DNA from: Thermomonas sp041919455
GTDB taxonomy: Bacteria > Pseudomonadota > Gammaproteobacteria > Xanthomonadales > Xanthomonadaceae
Length of the DNA stretch: 64,000 nt
Reading direction: 5' to 3'
Assembly: GCF_041919455.1 (NCBI RefSeq)
Contig: NZ_JAYRTQ010000017.1
Span: 1-64,000, forward strand
The notes below the pieces were generated by a model. The model was not told the DNA's origin, searched no databases, and saw nothing but the letters and a program-made list of their open reading frames with translations. This document shows, one piece after another, positions 25,797 to 34,937 of this stretch. Each line of letters begins with the position of its first letter. Positions within the stretch are counted from its first letter, which is position 1. The translations under genes and the position numbers were made by a program.

Positions 25797-28700
25797 TTGA
25801 AACCAACACGTCCGTTGCGCGCCCTGTTGCTGTCCCTGGCCTGTTCCGCCGCGCTTGCCGCGCAGGCGCAGACCGCCCCCCGCATCGACATCCCCGCCGG
25901 CGACCTCGCCGTAGCGCTGGATGCCTACGCGCGCCAGTCCGGCACCCAGCTGGTCTACCGCGCCGACCAGCTGAAAGGCGCGCGCAGTGCCGGCGTGCAG
26001 GGCCAAACGGCTTCGCCGCAGGCGCTGGACGCCCTGCTCAAGGGCAGCGGCTATCGCGCCCAGCGTGATGCCTCCGGCGCCGTCGTCATCGTGCCGCAGG
26101 CGGCCCCGAAGCCGGCACCGGCCGCGCCTCCCCCACCGCGCGCCGCGCAAGCCACTCCCGCGCAGTCGGTGCCCGCGGACGCGCCGGTCACCGACCTGCA
26201 GACCATACAGGTCACCGGCTCGCGCATTCCGCGCGCGCAGGTGGAAGGCCCGGCGCCGATCACCACGATCACCTCCGAGGACATCCGCGCCAGCGGATTC
26301 ACCAGCGTGCCCGAGGTGATGCAGTCGCTGACACAGAACGGTGGCGAAACCCAGAGCCAGCAATCCGCAGGCGGGGCCGATTTCTCGCCGGGCGCGCAAC
26401 AGGTCGACCTGCGCGGCCTGGGCCCCAACCACACCCTGGTGCTGGTCAATGGCCGCCGCATCGCCGACTTCCCGATGCCGTTTGGCGGACGCAGCAATTT
26501 CACCGACATTTCCAGCATCCCGCTCGGCATGATCGACCGCATCGAAGTGCTGACCGGCAGCGCCTCGGCGATCTATGGCTCCGACGCGATCTCCGGGGTG
26601 GTCAATTTCATCCTGAAAAAGGAAGCGGACGGCACCACGCTCGACTACCGCTACGGCTGGAACGACCATGGAGGCGGTGAATCGCACGTGCTCAATGTGT
26701 CCAGCGGGTTTTCACGCGGGGCGTTCAACCTGGTGGCCGGCTTGGAATACCGCAACCAGAAGCCGCTCTGGGGCTTCCAGCGCGACCAGCAGGACTCCAG
26801 CTTCGATGCACCCAACCCGACCCGCTACGGCTATCCCGCGCGCAACTTCCTGATCACCGACTGGTGGGACGACTACATCGATCCGGGCGAGGCCACCTGC
26901 GAAGGCCTGTCCGGCCTCAATGAAGGCACGATGCAGTACGCCTACCGCCGCAACTACGGCAACTATTGCGGCAGCGATCGCGCGGTGGCGTACCGCACCA
27001 TGATCAGCGAACGCAAGGGCATGAACACCTACGCCTCGCTGAGCTACATGTTCGGCAATGGCGGCGAGTGGTTCGCCGATGTGCAGGCCGGTCGCCACGA
27101 GGTCTCGTTGTTCCGCGCGCCTCGCAGCTGGTCGCTGATGATGCCGGACGGCAACGAAGAGGGTTATTTCTACAACCAGGCCACCGAACAAGTCGAGTAC
27201 TGGCAACGCCAGTTCACCGTCGAGGAAATGGGCGGCCTGCAGAACGGCATGGTCAACACCGTGCAGAAGACCTTCTCGCTCACCACCGGCTTCAAGGGCG
27301 TGTTCGGCGAGGACTGGGACTACGAGGTCGCCTTCAGCCATTCGCAGTACAAGGCCGAGATCAGCTGGCCGCAGATCGTCGCCGCCAAGGCCAATGCGCT
27401 GTTCCTGGGCCCGCAGCTTGGCGTGGACGAGGACGGTTTCCCGATCTTCAATGCACCGTACTCGCGCATGTACACGCCGCTGACCCGCGCCGAGTACGAC
27501 AGCATCTTCGCCTACACCACGTACCACCCGCAGTCGGCCAGCCAGACCCTGTCCTTCACGCTGACCCAGGGCGACCTGTTCCAGTTGCCCGGCGGCGCGG
27601 CCGGGTTCGCGGCAACTGCGGAAGTCGGCCACCAGGACTACGACCTGAAGCCGGATCCGCTGGCGACGCAGTACTACTACTACAGCTGGAAGGATTCCGA
27701 TGGCAAGGGCGGACGCGACCGCTGGGCACTGGCCAGCGAACTGCGCATGCCGGTGCTGGACTCGCTGAACTTCAGCCTGGCCGGTCGCTACGACCAGTAC
27801 CGCTTCGCCGGCCGTACGGTCGGCAAGCCGACCTGGAGCGCGGGCGTGGAATGGCGACCAATCGAAAGCCTGCTGGTGCGCGGCTCCTACGGCACCGCGT
27901 TCCGTGCGCCGGACCTGCATTACGTCTACTCCGGCCCCGGCAACGACGAAACCTCTGTGCCCGATTACTACCGCTGCGCGATGGAGGAGCCGGACGAGGA
28001 TCTCGACGACTGCAGCTACAGCGACGAAGGCATCATCCGCAGCCGCGCCGGCAACCGCGAACTCAACCCCGAGACCAGCGATTCGTGGACCGCAGGCCTG
28101 GTGTGGTCGCCTTCCAGCAAGATCGACGTCTCGCTGGACTACTTCTCCATCGACATGCGCAACCAGGTGCAGGACCTGCGCGCGAGCGAGGTCATGCGCA
28201 ACGAGTTCGAATGCCGGACCGGCGTACAGCCGATCTCCTCGCCACTGTGCGTGGACACGCTGGCGCGCATCACCCGCCTGCAGGACGGCGGTATCTACGG
28301 CGTGCACGTCAACCCGATCAACATCGCCCGCGAACGCACCAGCGGGGTCGACCTGAGCGCCAACTACCGCCTGGAAACCGGCATCGGCACCTTCCGCCTC
28401 AGCGGCAACCACACCTGGGTGCGCATGCATGACATCCAGGTCTACCCGGACGAGCCCGTGGTCGACATGTTCGCCGTGAACAGCGGCTACGACATCCCGC
28501 GGGTCAAGTCGACGGCGCGCGTGTCGTGGGAACGGAACGCATGGTCGGCGTCGCTGCAGGGGCGCCGCCTCGGCCGCCTGCCGAATGGCTGGTCCTACGA
28601 TGAAGTGTGGGAAGAGGGCGATCCGGGTCCGACCATCCCCGCCACCTACCGCTACAACGCGAACATGCAATACAAGTTCACCGACCACGCACAGCTGTCG

Positions 28701-28847
28701 CTGACCGTGAACAACCTGATGGACAAGAAGCCGCCTGCAGACCCGACCTACACCAGCTATCCGTACTACGACATCTCGTGGTTCGACACCCAGGGCCGCA
28801 GTTTCTTCCTGGAGTTCACCTGGAAGTTTGGCGGCAAGGCGTTGTAA
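25797..28847 (+). CDS. TonB-dependent receptor with N-terminal STN signalling domain
   Basis: Outer-membrane transducer of about 1016 residues. The only supported start is TTG 25797, with GGGGA six bases upstream. A signal peptide (LLLSLACSAALAAQAQ) is followed by the STN domain (IDIPAGDLAVALDAYARQSG), a Pro/Ala linker, a TonB-box-like DLQTIQVTGSR, the plug (TITSEDIRASGFTSVPEVMQ, VDLRGLGPNHTLVLVNGRR, IEVLTGSASAIYGSDAISGV) and a 22-strand-type barrel ending in FFLEFTWKFGGKAL. The STN domain and the fecI/fecR genes just upstream mark it as self-regulating on ligand binding. The plug matches the large CarO/oxidoreductase-type receptors of xanthomonads that often take up carbohydrates or peptides. 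Ligand unknown; beta-Asp-Arg or other peptides are suggested by the divergent gene. Confidence 0.92.
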   Translation: MKPTRPLRALLLSLACSAALAAQAQTAPRIDIPAGDLAVALDAYARQSGTQLVYRADQLKGARSAGVQGQTASPQALDALLKGSGYRAQRDASGAVVIVPQAAPKPAPAAPPPPRAAQATPAQSVPADAPVTDLQTIQVTGSRIPRAQVEGPAPITTITSEDIRASGFTSVPEVMQSLTQNGGETQSQQSAGGADFSPGAQQVDLRGLGPNHTLVLVNGRRIADFPMPFGGRSNFTDISSIPLGMIDRIEVLTGSASAIYGSDAISGVVNFILKKEADGTTLDYRYGWNDHGGGESHVLNVSSGFSRGAFNLVAGLEYRNQKPLWGFQRDQQDSSFDAPNPTRYGYPARNFLITDWWDDYIDPGEATCEGLSGLNEGTMQYAYRRNYGNYCGSDRAVAYRTMISERKGMNTYASLSYMFGNGGEWFADVQAGRHEVSLFRAPRSWSLMMPDGNEEGYFYNQATEQVEYWQRQFTVEEMGGLQNGMVNTVQKTFSLTTGFKGVFGEDWDYEVAFSHSQYKAEISWPQIVAAKANALFLGPQLGVDEDGFPIFNAPYSRMYTPLTRAEYDSIFAYTTYHPQSASQTLSFTLTQGDLFQLPGGAAGFAATAEVGHQDYDLKPDPLATQYYYYSWKDSDGKGGRDRWALASELRMPVLDSLNFSLAGRYDQYRFAGRTVGKPTWSAGVEWRPIESLLVRGSYGTAFRAPDLHYVYSGPGNDETSVPDYYRCAMEEPDEDLDDCSYSDEGIIRSRAGNRELNPETSDSWTAGLVWSPSSKIDVSLDYFSIDMRNQVQDLRASEVMRNEFECRTGVQPISSPLCVDTLARITRLQDGGIYGVHVNPINIARERTSGVDLSANYRLETGIGTFRLSGNHTWVRMHDIQVYPDEPVVDMFAVNSGYDIPRVKSTARVSWERNAWSASLQGRRLGRLPNGWSYDEVWEEGDPGPTIPATYRYNANMQYKFTDHAQLSLTVNNLMDKKPPADPTYTSYPYYDISWFDTQGRSFFLEFTWKFGGKAL

Positions 28848-28872
28848 TCCCACCCCGCGTGATGACGCTTCC

Positions 28873-28898
28873 AGCCCCGGCATGCCGGGGCTTTTTTT
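28873..28898 (+). terminator. Rho-independent terminator of the receptor gene
   Basis: AGCCCCGGCATGCCGGGGCT is a perfect 20-base palindrome followed by a T7 run, 25 bases after the receptor stop and just before the convergent plsC-like gene. The stem is strong enough to serve both strands, but the T run favours the plus strand. Confidence 0.85.
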
Positions 28899-28901
28899 CG
28901 C

Positions 28902-29525
28902 TCACTCCGCAGGTTGCAGCACGTCGTGGTTGCGTCCCTTGAACGGCTTGTACCAGCGCTGGATGCGGGCGATGTCGGCATGCATGTCGTCGGTGAGTTC
29001 GAGCAGCGGGCCGATGCCGATCACCTTGTTGGCGTAATCGAAATACGCCGGCACCACCGGTACCCCGGCGGCGCGGGCGATGTGCCAGAAGCCGGGCTTC
29101 CAGCGCTCCACCCATTTGCGCGTGCCTTCCGGGGCGATGGTGAACCACATGCGGTCGGCGTTGCGGATCGCCATCACCGCCTGCTCCACCACGCCATGCG
29201 CGGCGGTGCGGTCGACCCCGATCACGCCCTGCCACACCGCCAGCGGCCCGAACAGCGGCAGCTTCACCAGCGCATCCTTGCCCAGGATCGACAGCTTCAC
29301 GCCCATCGCCAGCTTCACCGCCACGCCCCACACGCCGTCCCAGTTGGACGAATGCGGCGCGGCGATCAGCACGAATTTCGGCAGGTCCGGGAACGCACCG
29401 ACCATGCGCCAGCCGCCAAGCCGCAGCACGCCACGACCCAGCCCTTCAAGGAACCGGTTGCGCGGCATCCGCGGCGCGTTCGGCGGCAGCGCAAGCACGA
29501 CGTCATTGGCACGTGCGTTGCTCAC
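28902..29525 (-). CDS. 1-acylglycerol-3-phosphate acyltransferase family protein (PlsC-like)
   Basis: 207 residues. The acyltransferase HX4D box is present (H58-SSNW-D63 in APHSSNWDGVW), together with the glycerol-phosphate loop PEGTRKW and VPVVPAYFDY. It should acylate a lysophospholipid-like acceptor at the inner membrane. It is shorter than the main PlsC and of the subgroup annotated as lysophospholipid acyltransferase. GTG 29525 (GGAAGG upstream) overlaps the arfB stop by four bases (GTGA), so translation is coupled. Confidence 0.85.
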   Translation of the reverse strand: MSNARANDVVLALPPNAPRMPRNRFLEGLGRGVLRLGGWRMVGAFPDLPKFVLIAAPHSSNWDGVWGVAVKLAMGVKLSILGKDALVKLPLFGPLAVWQGVIGVDRTAAHGVVEQAVMAIRNADRMWFTIAPEGTRKWVERWKPGFWHIARAAGVPVVPAYFDYANKVIGIGPLLELTDDMHADIARIQRWYKPFKGRNHDVLQPAE

Positions 29526-29935
29526 TCCCAATCCTTCCCGGAACGTCCCTGCTTGATCGTCGCACGCCCACGCTTCTCGCCCAGGCGGCGCTCCTTCGCC
29601 CCGCGCGACGGTCTGGTCGCGACCCGTGGCTTCGGCACGTGAAGTCCGCCTTCGATGAAATGCGCCAGCCGTTCGCGCGCATCCTGCCGGTTGCGCTCCT
29701 GGGTGCGGAAGCGCTGCGCGGCGAGCACCAGCACGCCCTCGTTGGTCATGCGCCGGTCGCACTTGGCCAGCAGGCGTTCGCGCACGGGCTCCGTCAGCGA
29801 GGGCGACTGCGCCACGTCGAAGCGCAGCTCCACCGCGGTGGCGACCTTGTTGACGTTCTGCCCACCCGGACCCGACGCCCGCACGAAGCGTTCGATGAGT
29901 TCGTCGTCGTCGATGGAAAGGGGGCCGACCTGCAT
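29522..29935 (-). CDS. arfB: Alternative ribosome-rescue peptidyl-tRNA hydrolase ArfB
   Basis: 137 residues (YaeJ/ArfB family, usual length about 140). The catalytic GGQ sits in SGPGGQNVNK (residues 24-26), and the basic C-terminal tail (RVATRPSRGAKERRLGEKRGRAT) is the part that enters the empty mRNA channel of stalled ribosomes. The frame runs on upstream, but ATG 29935 begins the family-typical N-terminus and there is no peptide-chain-release-factor domain upstream. Coupled to the PlsC-like gene downstream. Confidence 0.94.
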   Translation of the reverse strand: MQVGPLSIDDDELIERFVRASGPGGQNVNKVATAVELRFDVAQSPSLTEPVRERLLAKCDRRMTNEGVLVLAAQRFRTQERNRQDARERLAHFIEGGLHVPKPRVATRPSRGAKERRLGEKRGRATIKQGRSGKDWE

Positions 29936-30010
29936 GGCGCGATTGTAGAGCGGTTGCCATCCGCCGATCGGGTTGGGACGATGCCGCACCCATCCCCCAC
30001 GGAACCTGCC

Positions 30011-30529
30011 ATGCGCCGTCTCGGCCTTGCCCTCGCCCTCGCCCTGTCCACCACGTTCGCCATGCCGGCGTTCGCCGCCGATCCCGTGCCCGCGCCGCAA
30101 CAGGCGACCGCCGCCGACATCGACCGCCTGCTGGAGGTGATGGACATGCAGGCGATGATGGCCGGGATGATGGACCAGATGTCCGCCGTGCAGGGGCAGA
30201 TGGTGGACGAGGCTTTCGGCGAGGACCTGTCCGATGCCGATCGCGCACGCATGAAGTCGGTGACCGCGCGCACCGACGCGCTGGTGAAGAAGCGGATGTC
30301 CTGGCCGGCGATCGAACCGATCATCCGCAAGGTCTACCTGCAGCTGTTCAGCAAGCCGGAAGTGGACGCGATGATCGCGTTCTACGGCAGTGCCGAAGGC
30401 AGCTCGATCCTGCGCAAGGCACCGCAGGCGATGTCGCTGACCATGCAGGAAATGCAGCCGCTGATGCAGGGCCTGATGGAAGACATCAAGGCCGACATCG
30501 ACAAGGAAGCGAAGTCGCGCAAGGACTGA
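30011..30529 (+). CDS. Secreted DUF2059 protein
   Basis: 172 residues with a signal peptide (cleavage after AFA near residue 22). The body matches DUF2059: alpha-helical, methionine-rich (DMQAMMAGMMDQM), with the conserved KVYLQLFSKPEVDAMIAFYGSAEGSSILRKAPQAM segment. Function of the family is not known; periplasmic location is predicted. It stands alone on the plus strand between two minus-strand genes and ends seven bases before the convergent pseudouridine synthase stop. Confidence 0.85.
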   Translation: MRRLGLALALALSTTFAMPAFAADPVPAPQQATAADIDRLLEVMDMQAMMAGMMDQMSAVQGQMVDEAFGEDLSDADRARMKSVTARTDALVKKRMSWPAIEPIIRKVYLQLFSKPEVDAMIAFYGSAEGSSILRKAPQAMSLTMQEMQPLMQGLMEDIKADIDKEAKSRKD

Positions 30530-30536
30530 GTCGTTT

Positions 30537-31268
30537 TCAGCGCGGCACGGCGTCGAACAACGCCAGCGCCTTCCCGAATTCCGCATCCACGGGCGCAAGC
30601 GTTTCGATGCGCTCGGTGGCGTGCGGGTGCACGAACGCCAATCGCCGTGCATGCAGCAGCATGCGATGGATGCCGAGCATGCGGAAGTTGCGGTTGTGGC
30701 GGCCATCGCCGTGGCTGCTGTCGCCGACGAGGTGATGGAACTGGTGCTTGAGGTGGCGGCGGATCTGGCGGAAACGGCCGGTCCGTGGCGAGGCGCGCAA
30801 CCACGCATAGCGCGAGGTGTCGAAGCCGGCGGACGGCAGCGACAACTCGCAGCGGCCCAGCACCTCGAAGTCGGTGATCGCGGGTTTCTTCTGCGGCTTG
30901 CCGGGACCACCATCGAGCGGATGATCGATGGTGAACGCCTGCTCCGCCGGCCAGCCGCGGCAGACCGCCCAGTAGTCCTTCTCGACCTCGTGCGACATCA
31001 GGGTCTTGCCGAGCGCGGAGGCGGTCTCGCGGTCGAAGGCCAGCAGCAGGCAGCCGCTGGTCGCGCGATCCAGCCGATGCACCAGGAAGATCGGCTTGCC
31101 GAACTGCTCACGCAGGCGATCCGCGGCGAAATCGGTTTCGCCGCGCGCCAAGGCGCTGTCGTGGACCATCAGGCCGGCCGGCTTGCACACCACCGCAAGT
31201 GCCTCGTCGCAAAAGAGGACCGGCAGGTCGAGGTCGATCGGCGGGGCATCGGGCGCAAGGTCGGTCAT
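30537..31268 (-). CDS. truC: RluA-family pseudouridine synthase, TruC-like
   Basis: 243 residues. The catalytic motif HRLDRATSG is intact (Asp67), preceded by VVCKPAGLMVH, and followed by GRFRQIRRHLKHQFHHLVGDSSHGDGRHNR, the TruC pattern. TruC makes pseudouridine 65 in some tRNAs. There is no S4 domain, consistent with TruC rather than RluC/RluD. The start ATG 31268 gives the family length. Confidence 0.9.
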   Translation of the reverse strand: MTDLAPDAPPIDLDLPVLFCDEALAVVCKPAGLMVHDSALARGETDFAADRLREQFGKPIFLVHRLDRATSGCLLLAFDRETASALGKTLMSHEVEKDYWAVCRGWPAEQAFTIDHPLDGGPGKPQKKPAITDFEVLGRCELSLPSAGFDTSRYAWLRASPRTGRFRQIRRHLKHQFHHLVGDSSHGDGRHNRNFRMLGIHRMLLHARRLAFVHPHATERIETLAPVDAEFGKALALFDAVPR

Positions 31269-31308
31269 GCGCCATTGTCCCGCATCGCGCCCGCGTCGAT
31301 CCGCCCGC

Positions 31309-32250
31309 TCAGGCGTGCAGGTCGCCGCCGCAGTGCCGGCGCTCCACCTGCAGGGTGGCGTGGCCGATGTCGAAGCGCTCGTGCAGCATCGTGGCCATCG
31401 CATGGCGCACCGCGTCCGCATCGACCGCATCGTTGGCCAGCAGGACATGCGCGGTGAGGATCGGCTCCTTCGACCCCAACGCCCAGACATGCAGGTCGTG
31501 CACGGTGGCGACGTCGGGTTGCGACGCCATCGCATCGCGGATCTCGTCGATGTCCAGGCCTGGGGGCACGCCCTGCATCAGCACGTGGCCGGCCGCGCGC
31601 AGCAGCGTCCACGTGCGTGGCAGCACCCACAGCCCGATCAACACCGCGATGATCGGATCGACCACGGTCCAGCCGGTGAAACGGATCAGCACTGCGCCGG
31701 CGATCACCCCCAGTGAGCCGAGCATGTCGCTCCACACCTCCAGGTAGGCGCCCTTCATGTTCAGGCTCTCGCCCGCGCCGGCCTGCAACAACTTCATCGA
31801 GATCAGGTTCACCACCAGGCCGAGCACGGCGACCAGCAACATGCCGTTGGATTCCACATGCGGCGGCTGGCTGAAGCGGCCGATCGCTTCCCACAGGATG
31901 TAGCCGGCGACCAGGAACAGCAGGCCACCGTTGACCAGCGCACCGATCGCTTCCATCCGCGCATAGCCGTAGGTGCGCTTCGCGTCCGCCGGCCTGCGCG
32001 CCATCCGCACCGCGAACAACGACACCCCCAGCGCGATGACGTCGGTCATCATGTGCGCCGCATCGGACAGCAGCGCCAGGCTGTTGGTCAGCAGGCCGCC
32101 GACCACTTCCACCACCAGGAACGCCAGGGTCAGCCCGAGCGCGATCCACAGCGGACGCTCGAACTTGATCTCGCTGGGCACATGGCTGTGGCCGGCGCTG
32201 CCGTGGTCATGCCCGTGGTGATCGTGCTTGTGGTCGTGGCCTGCGCCCAT
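31309..32250 (-). CDS. Cation diffusion facilitator metal efflux protein (CzcD/ZitB-like)
   Basis: About 313 residues. A His-rich N-terminus (HDHKHDHHGHDHGSAGHSH) is followed by six membrane helices. The metal-site pattern is seen in helix 2 (SLALLSDAAHMMTD) and helix 5 (EVWSDMLGSLGVIAGAVLI). The C-terminal cytoplasmic domain (VATVHDLHVWALG...LTAHVLL) is normal. It exports Zn2+ and related ions by proton exchange. ATG 32250 chosen; TTG 32274 is in frame. No metal regulator gene is adjacent. Confidence 0.92.
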   Translation of the reverse strand: MGAGHDHKHDHHGHDHGSAGHSHVPSEIKFERPLWIALGLTLAFLVVEVVGGLLTNSLALLSDAAHMMTDVIALGVSLFAVRMARRPADAKRTYGYARMEAIGALVNGGLLFLVAGYILWEAIGRFSQPPHVESNGMLLVAVLGLVVNLISMKLLQAGAGESLNMKGAYLEVWSDMLGSLGVIAGAVLIRFTGWTVVDPIIAVLIGLWVLPRTWTLLRAAGHVLMQGVPPGLDIDEIRDAMASQPDVATVHDLHVWALGSKEPILTAHVLLANDAVDADAVRHAMATMLHERFDIGHATLQVERRHCGGDLHA

Positions 32251-32404
32251 CTGCCTGCCATCGCGATTCGCCAAGGCCGAACCCTAGCGACGGATGCACC
32301 GGTTACACAATCTCACTGCGTCGCGTGGCGGTGCGCACGGCGACAGGATCGGGCCATGAGGCCCTGGCAGCCACAGCGCCTGGATCCGCCGCGAAACGCG
32401 TGGG

Positions 32405-34057
32405 TCAGCGCCGCGGCCACGCCGCCAGCAGGGCCCAGGCACCACCGATGCCGGCCACCCAGGTCGACACCGGCACGCCCAGCAATTGCGGACCCCCGGC
32501 TTCCAGCGCGTACAGTACCGCGGCCACGATCAGCAGGCCGGAGCCGAGCACCGCCGCGACCACGCGCTTCTGCGCGGCATGCGCAATGCGGGTGAGTTCG
32601 GCCAGGTCGCGCGAGCGCATCGACAGCTCGTGCTTGCCCTCGACCTGCTGCTGCAGCCAGGCATGCAGCAGGCGCGGCACGTCCGGTGCGCGGGTGATCA
32701 TCTCCGGCAGGCGCTTGCGGAATTCGCCGGCCAGTCGCTGCGGGCTGTAGCGTTCGACCAGGATTTTCTCGAGGACCGGTTTCGCCACCGCCCAGATGTC
32801 GATCTCCGGATCCAGCTGCCGGCCCACGCCCTCGATGTTGAGCAAGGTCTTCTGCAGCAGGATCAACTGCGGCTGCAGGGTGAGCTCATAGCGCTGCGCG
32901 GTGCGGAACAGCTTGACCAGCACTTCCGCCAGCGAGATCTCGCTGAGCGGACGGGTGAAGTACGGCTCGCAGACCGCGCGCGCCGCGGCTTCCAGTTCAT
33001 CGATGCGGATGTGCGACGGCATCCAGCCGGCCTGCACGTGCAACTCGGCGATGCGCCGGTAGTCGCGGTTGAAGATCGCCATGAAGTTCTCGGCGAGGTA
33101 GTACTGATCCTCGCTGGAGAGCTGGCCCATGATCCCGAAATCCAGCGCGATGAAGCGCGGATTCTGCTTGCGCGTGGCATCCACCCAGATGTTGCCGGCG
33201 TGGGCATCGGCATGGAAGAAATTGTCGCGGAACACCTGCTGGTAGAACACGCGCACACCCTTCGCCGCCAGCGCCTTGCGGTCGATGCCGGCGGCATCCA
33301 GCGCGGCGATGTCGTCGGACGGGATGCCGCGCACGCGCTCCATCGTCATCGCACGCTCGGCGGTGTGCGACCAGATCACCTCCGGCACGTACAGGTCCGG
33401 CGAATCGATCCAGTTGCGGCGAAGCACGCTGGCGTTGCCGGCTTCGCGCTGCAGGTCGAGTTCGGCGGCGAGCGTGGTCTCGATCTCGGCCACGATCTCG
33501 CGCGGACGGATCTTGTCGGCGGCGGGATGAGTGCGTTCGACGATCGCGGCGACACCATTGAGCAACGCCACGTCGGCGGCGATCTGCCGCTTGATCTCCG
33601 GGCGCAGCACCTTGACCACGACCTCGCGGCCGCCGTGCAGCGTGGCCGCATGCACCTGCGCGATGCTGGCCGAGGCCAGCGGCGTGGTGTCGAAACTTTC
33701 GTAGGCTTCGGCGACGTCGCGGCCCAGCGCCTGCTGGACGATGTCGCGCGCCCGCACGCCATCAAACGGCGCCACCCGGTCCTGCAGGTGGGTGAGTTCC
33801 TCGGCGATGTCCGGCGGCACCAGGTCCCGCCGGGTCGAGAGGATCTGCCCGAACTTGACGAAGATCGGGCCCAGCTCCTGCAACGCCAGGCGCAGGCGCT
33901 CGCCGCGCGACAACGATGCCACTTGCGCCGAGGCACGCGGCACGAACGGCCGCATCAGTTTCAGCCAGCGCTCGGCCGGGGTGTCGTCGAGCAAATCGTC
34001 CAGCCGGTAGCGCAGCAGCACCCGGCCGATCCGCAGCGCGCGCAGGGCCGACTTCAT
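32405..34057 (-). CDS. ubiB: Ubiquinone biosynthesis kinase-like protein UbiB
   Basis: 550 residues; atypical ABC1/ADCK-type kinase needed for ubiquinone synthesis, probably acting on lipid head-group extraction. The family KxGQ motif is in FVKFGQILSTR, followed by ASASIAQVHAATLHGG (Ala-rich loop), VVVKVLRP (lysine), NFFHADAHAGNIWV and ALDFGIMG (DFG-like). Two C-terminal membrane helices (AAVLGSGLLIVAAVLYAL; VAGIGGAWALLAAW) are visible. The ATG overlaps the ubiJ stop by four bases (ATGA). Confidence 0.95.
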   Translation of the reverse strand: MKSALRALRIGRVLLRYRLDDLLDDTPAERWLKLMRPFVPRASAQVASLSRGERLRLALQELGPIFVKFGQILSTRRDLVPPDIAEELTHLQDRVAPFDGVRARDIVQQALGRDVAEAYESFDTTPLASASIAQVHAATLHGGREVVVKVLRPEIKRQIAADVALLNGVAAIVERTHPAADKIRPREIVAEIETTLAAELDLQREAGNASVLRRNWIDSPDLYVPEVIWSHTAERAMTMERVRGIPSDDIAALDAAGIDRKALAAKGVRVFYQQVFRDNFFHADAHAGNIWVDATRKQNPRFIALDFGIMGQLSSEDQYYLAENFMAIFNRDYRRIAELHVQAGWMPSHIRIDELEAAARAVCEPYFTRPLSEISLAEVLVKLFRTAQRYELTLQPQLILLQKTLLNIEGVGRQLDPEIDIWAVAKPVLEKILVERYSPQRLAGEFRKRLPEMITRAPDVPRLLHAWLQQQVEGKHELSMRSRDLAELTRIAHAAQKRVVAAVLGSGLLIVAAVLYALEAGGPQLLGVPVSTWVAGIGGAWALLAAWPRR

Positions 34058-34692
34058 GCGTCGAGCCCGCGTTCGCGGCGCATGCGCGCGATCTTCGCGG
34101 CGATGCGCTCGACGTCGTCGCGCAGCGCGTCGACATCGTCGTGGAAGGCATCGAGCTCGGCGCGAGGCACCACGTCGCGGCTCTCCTCGGTGACGAACTC
34201 GGCGGCGGTTTCCGCGAAGTTCTTGCCGGCAACTTGTGCCTGCCTCAATCCGGCCGACACCGCCTTCGCGATCTGCACGCCCAGCACGTCGCCGAACACG
34301 CGGGTGAACGGCAGCGCCCAGTCGGGATCGAAGCGCTGCGCCAGCTGCTGCAGGCGGCGCGCGAGTTCGGCATCGCCCTCGATGCGCAGCTTGCCGACCG
34401 GCGGTGCGTCGTCACGGCGGAACAGCGGGATCTGGCCGAGCAGGCCGGCCAGCGTCGTACGAACGCCGAGGTCGGGTTCGCGATCCGCATCGACCGGTCC
34501 CACGCGCAAGGCATCGCCGTCCACGCGCACCTGCAGCGCCAGCGGCGGCGAGGTCAGTTGCAGCGCAACCCGTTGCCCATCCAGCCCGCGCAAGGCGACC
34601 TGCGTTTCCGCATCCAGCGCCAGCGCGCGGTTGAGCGCGACTTCCAGCGCCTTGCCGGCGGGTTGCTTCCAGTTGAAGGCGGCTTCGGTCAT
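34054..34692 (-). CDS. ubiJ: Ubiquinone biosynthesis accessory factor UbiJ (SCP2 domain)
   Basis: 212 residues. The SCP2-like lipid-binding domain fills the N-terminal two thirds (VALNRALALDAETQVALRGLDGQRVALQL ... LRIEGDAELARRLQQLAQRFDPDWALPF), followed by an amphipathic helical tail. In E. coli UbiJ scaffolds the Ubi complex with UbiK. Immediately upstream of and coupled to ubiB, as in the classical ubiE-ubiJ-ubiB order, but ubiE is not present here; the oleD gene lies upstream instead, after a 245-base gap. Confidence 0.9.
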   Translation of the reverse strand: MTEAAFNWKQPAGKALEVALNRALALDAETQVALRGLDGQRVALQLTSPPLALQVRVDGDALRVGPVDADREPDLGVRTTLAGLLGQIPLFRRDDAPPVGKLRIEGDAELARRLQQLAQRFDPDWALPFTRVFGDVLGVQIAKAVSAGLRQAQVAGKNFAETAAEFVTEESRDVVPRAELDAFHDDVDALRDDVERIAAKIARMRRERGLDA

Positions 34693-34714
34693 GCGGGCAT
34701 TGTAGCTGCGCCCC

Positions 34715-34908
34715 GCCAGCCGGCCTGTGGGTTTGCGCAGCCGCTCCATCCAGTCATCCAGGACTGAGTCGCGGGCGCGGGCACGCCGCTGCGCGGCTCT
34801 CCCGGCCCAGCGCATGCGCTGGGCGTTCATGCAGTCGCGCGGCAATGCCGCGCAAGCAGACTGCCCTCACCCATGGCCCGCTCTGCGCAAACCCACAGGC
34901 CAGCTGGC
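34715..34908. repeat. Inverted repeat (26-base arms) enclosing small palindromes
   Basis: Arms at 34715-34740 and 34883-34908 match at 25 of 26 positions in inverted orientation (core GGCCTGTGGGTTTGCGCAG), 142 bases apart. Inside are a perfect 20-base palindrome GCCCAGCGCATGCGCTGGGC at 34805-34824 and a hairpin GCGCGGC/GCCGCGC at 34837-34853. There is no gene. It fills most of the gap between oleD and ubiJ and looks like a REP cluster or a small non-autonomous mobile element; no target duplication was identified. Confidence 0.7.
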
Positions 34909-34937
34909 TACCGTTGTCGCGATGTGGTCGTTCCGCG

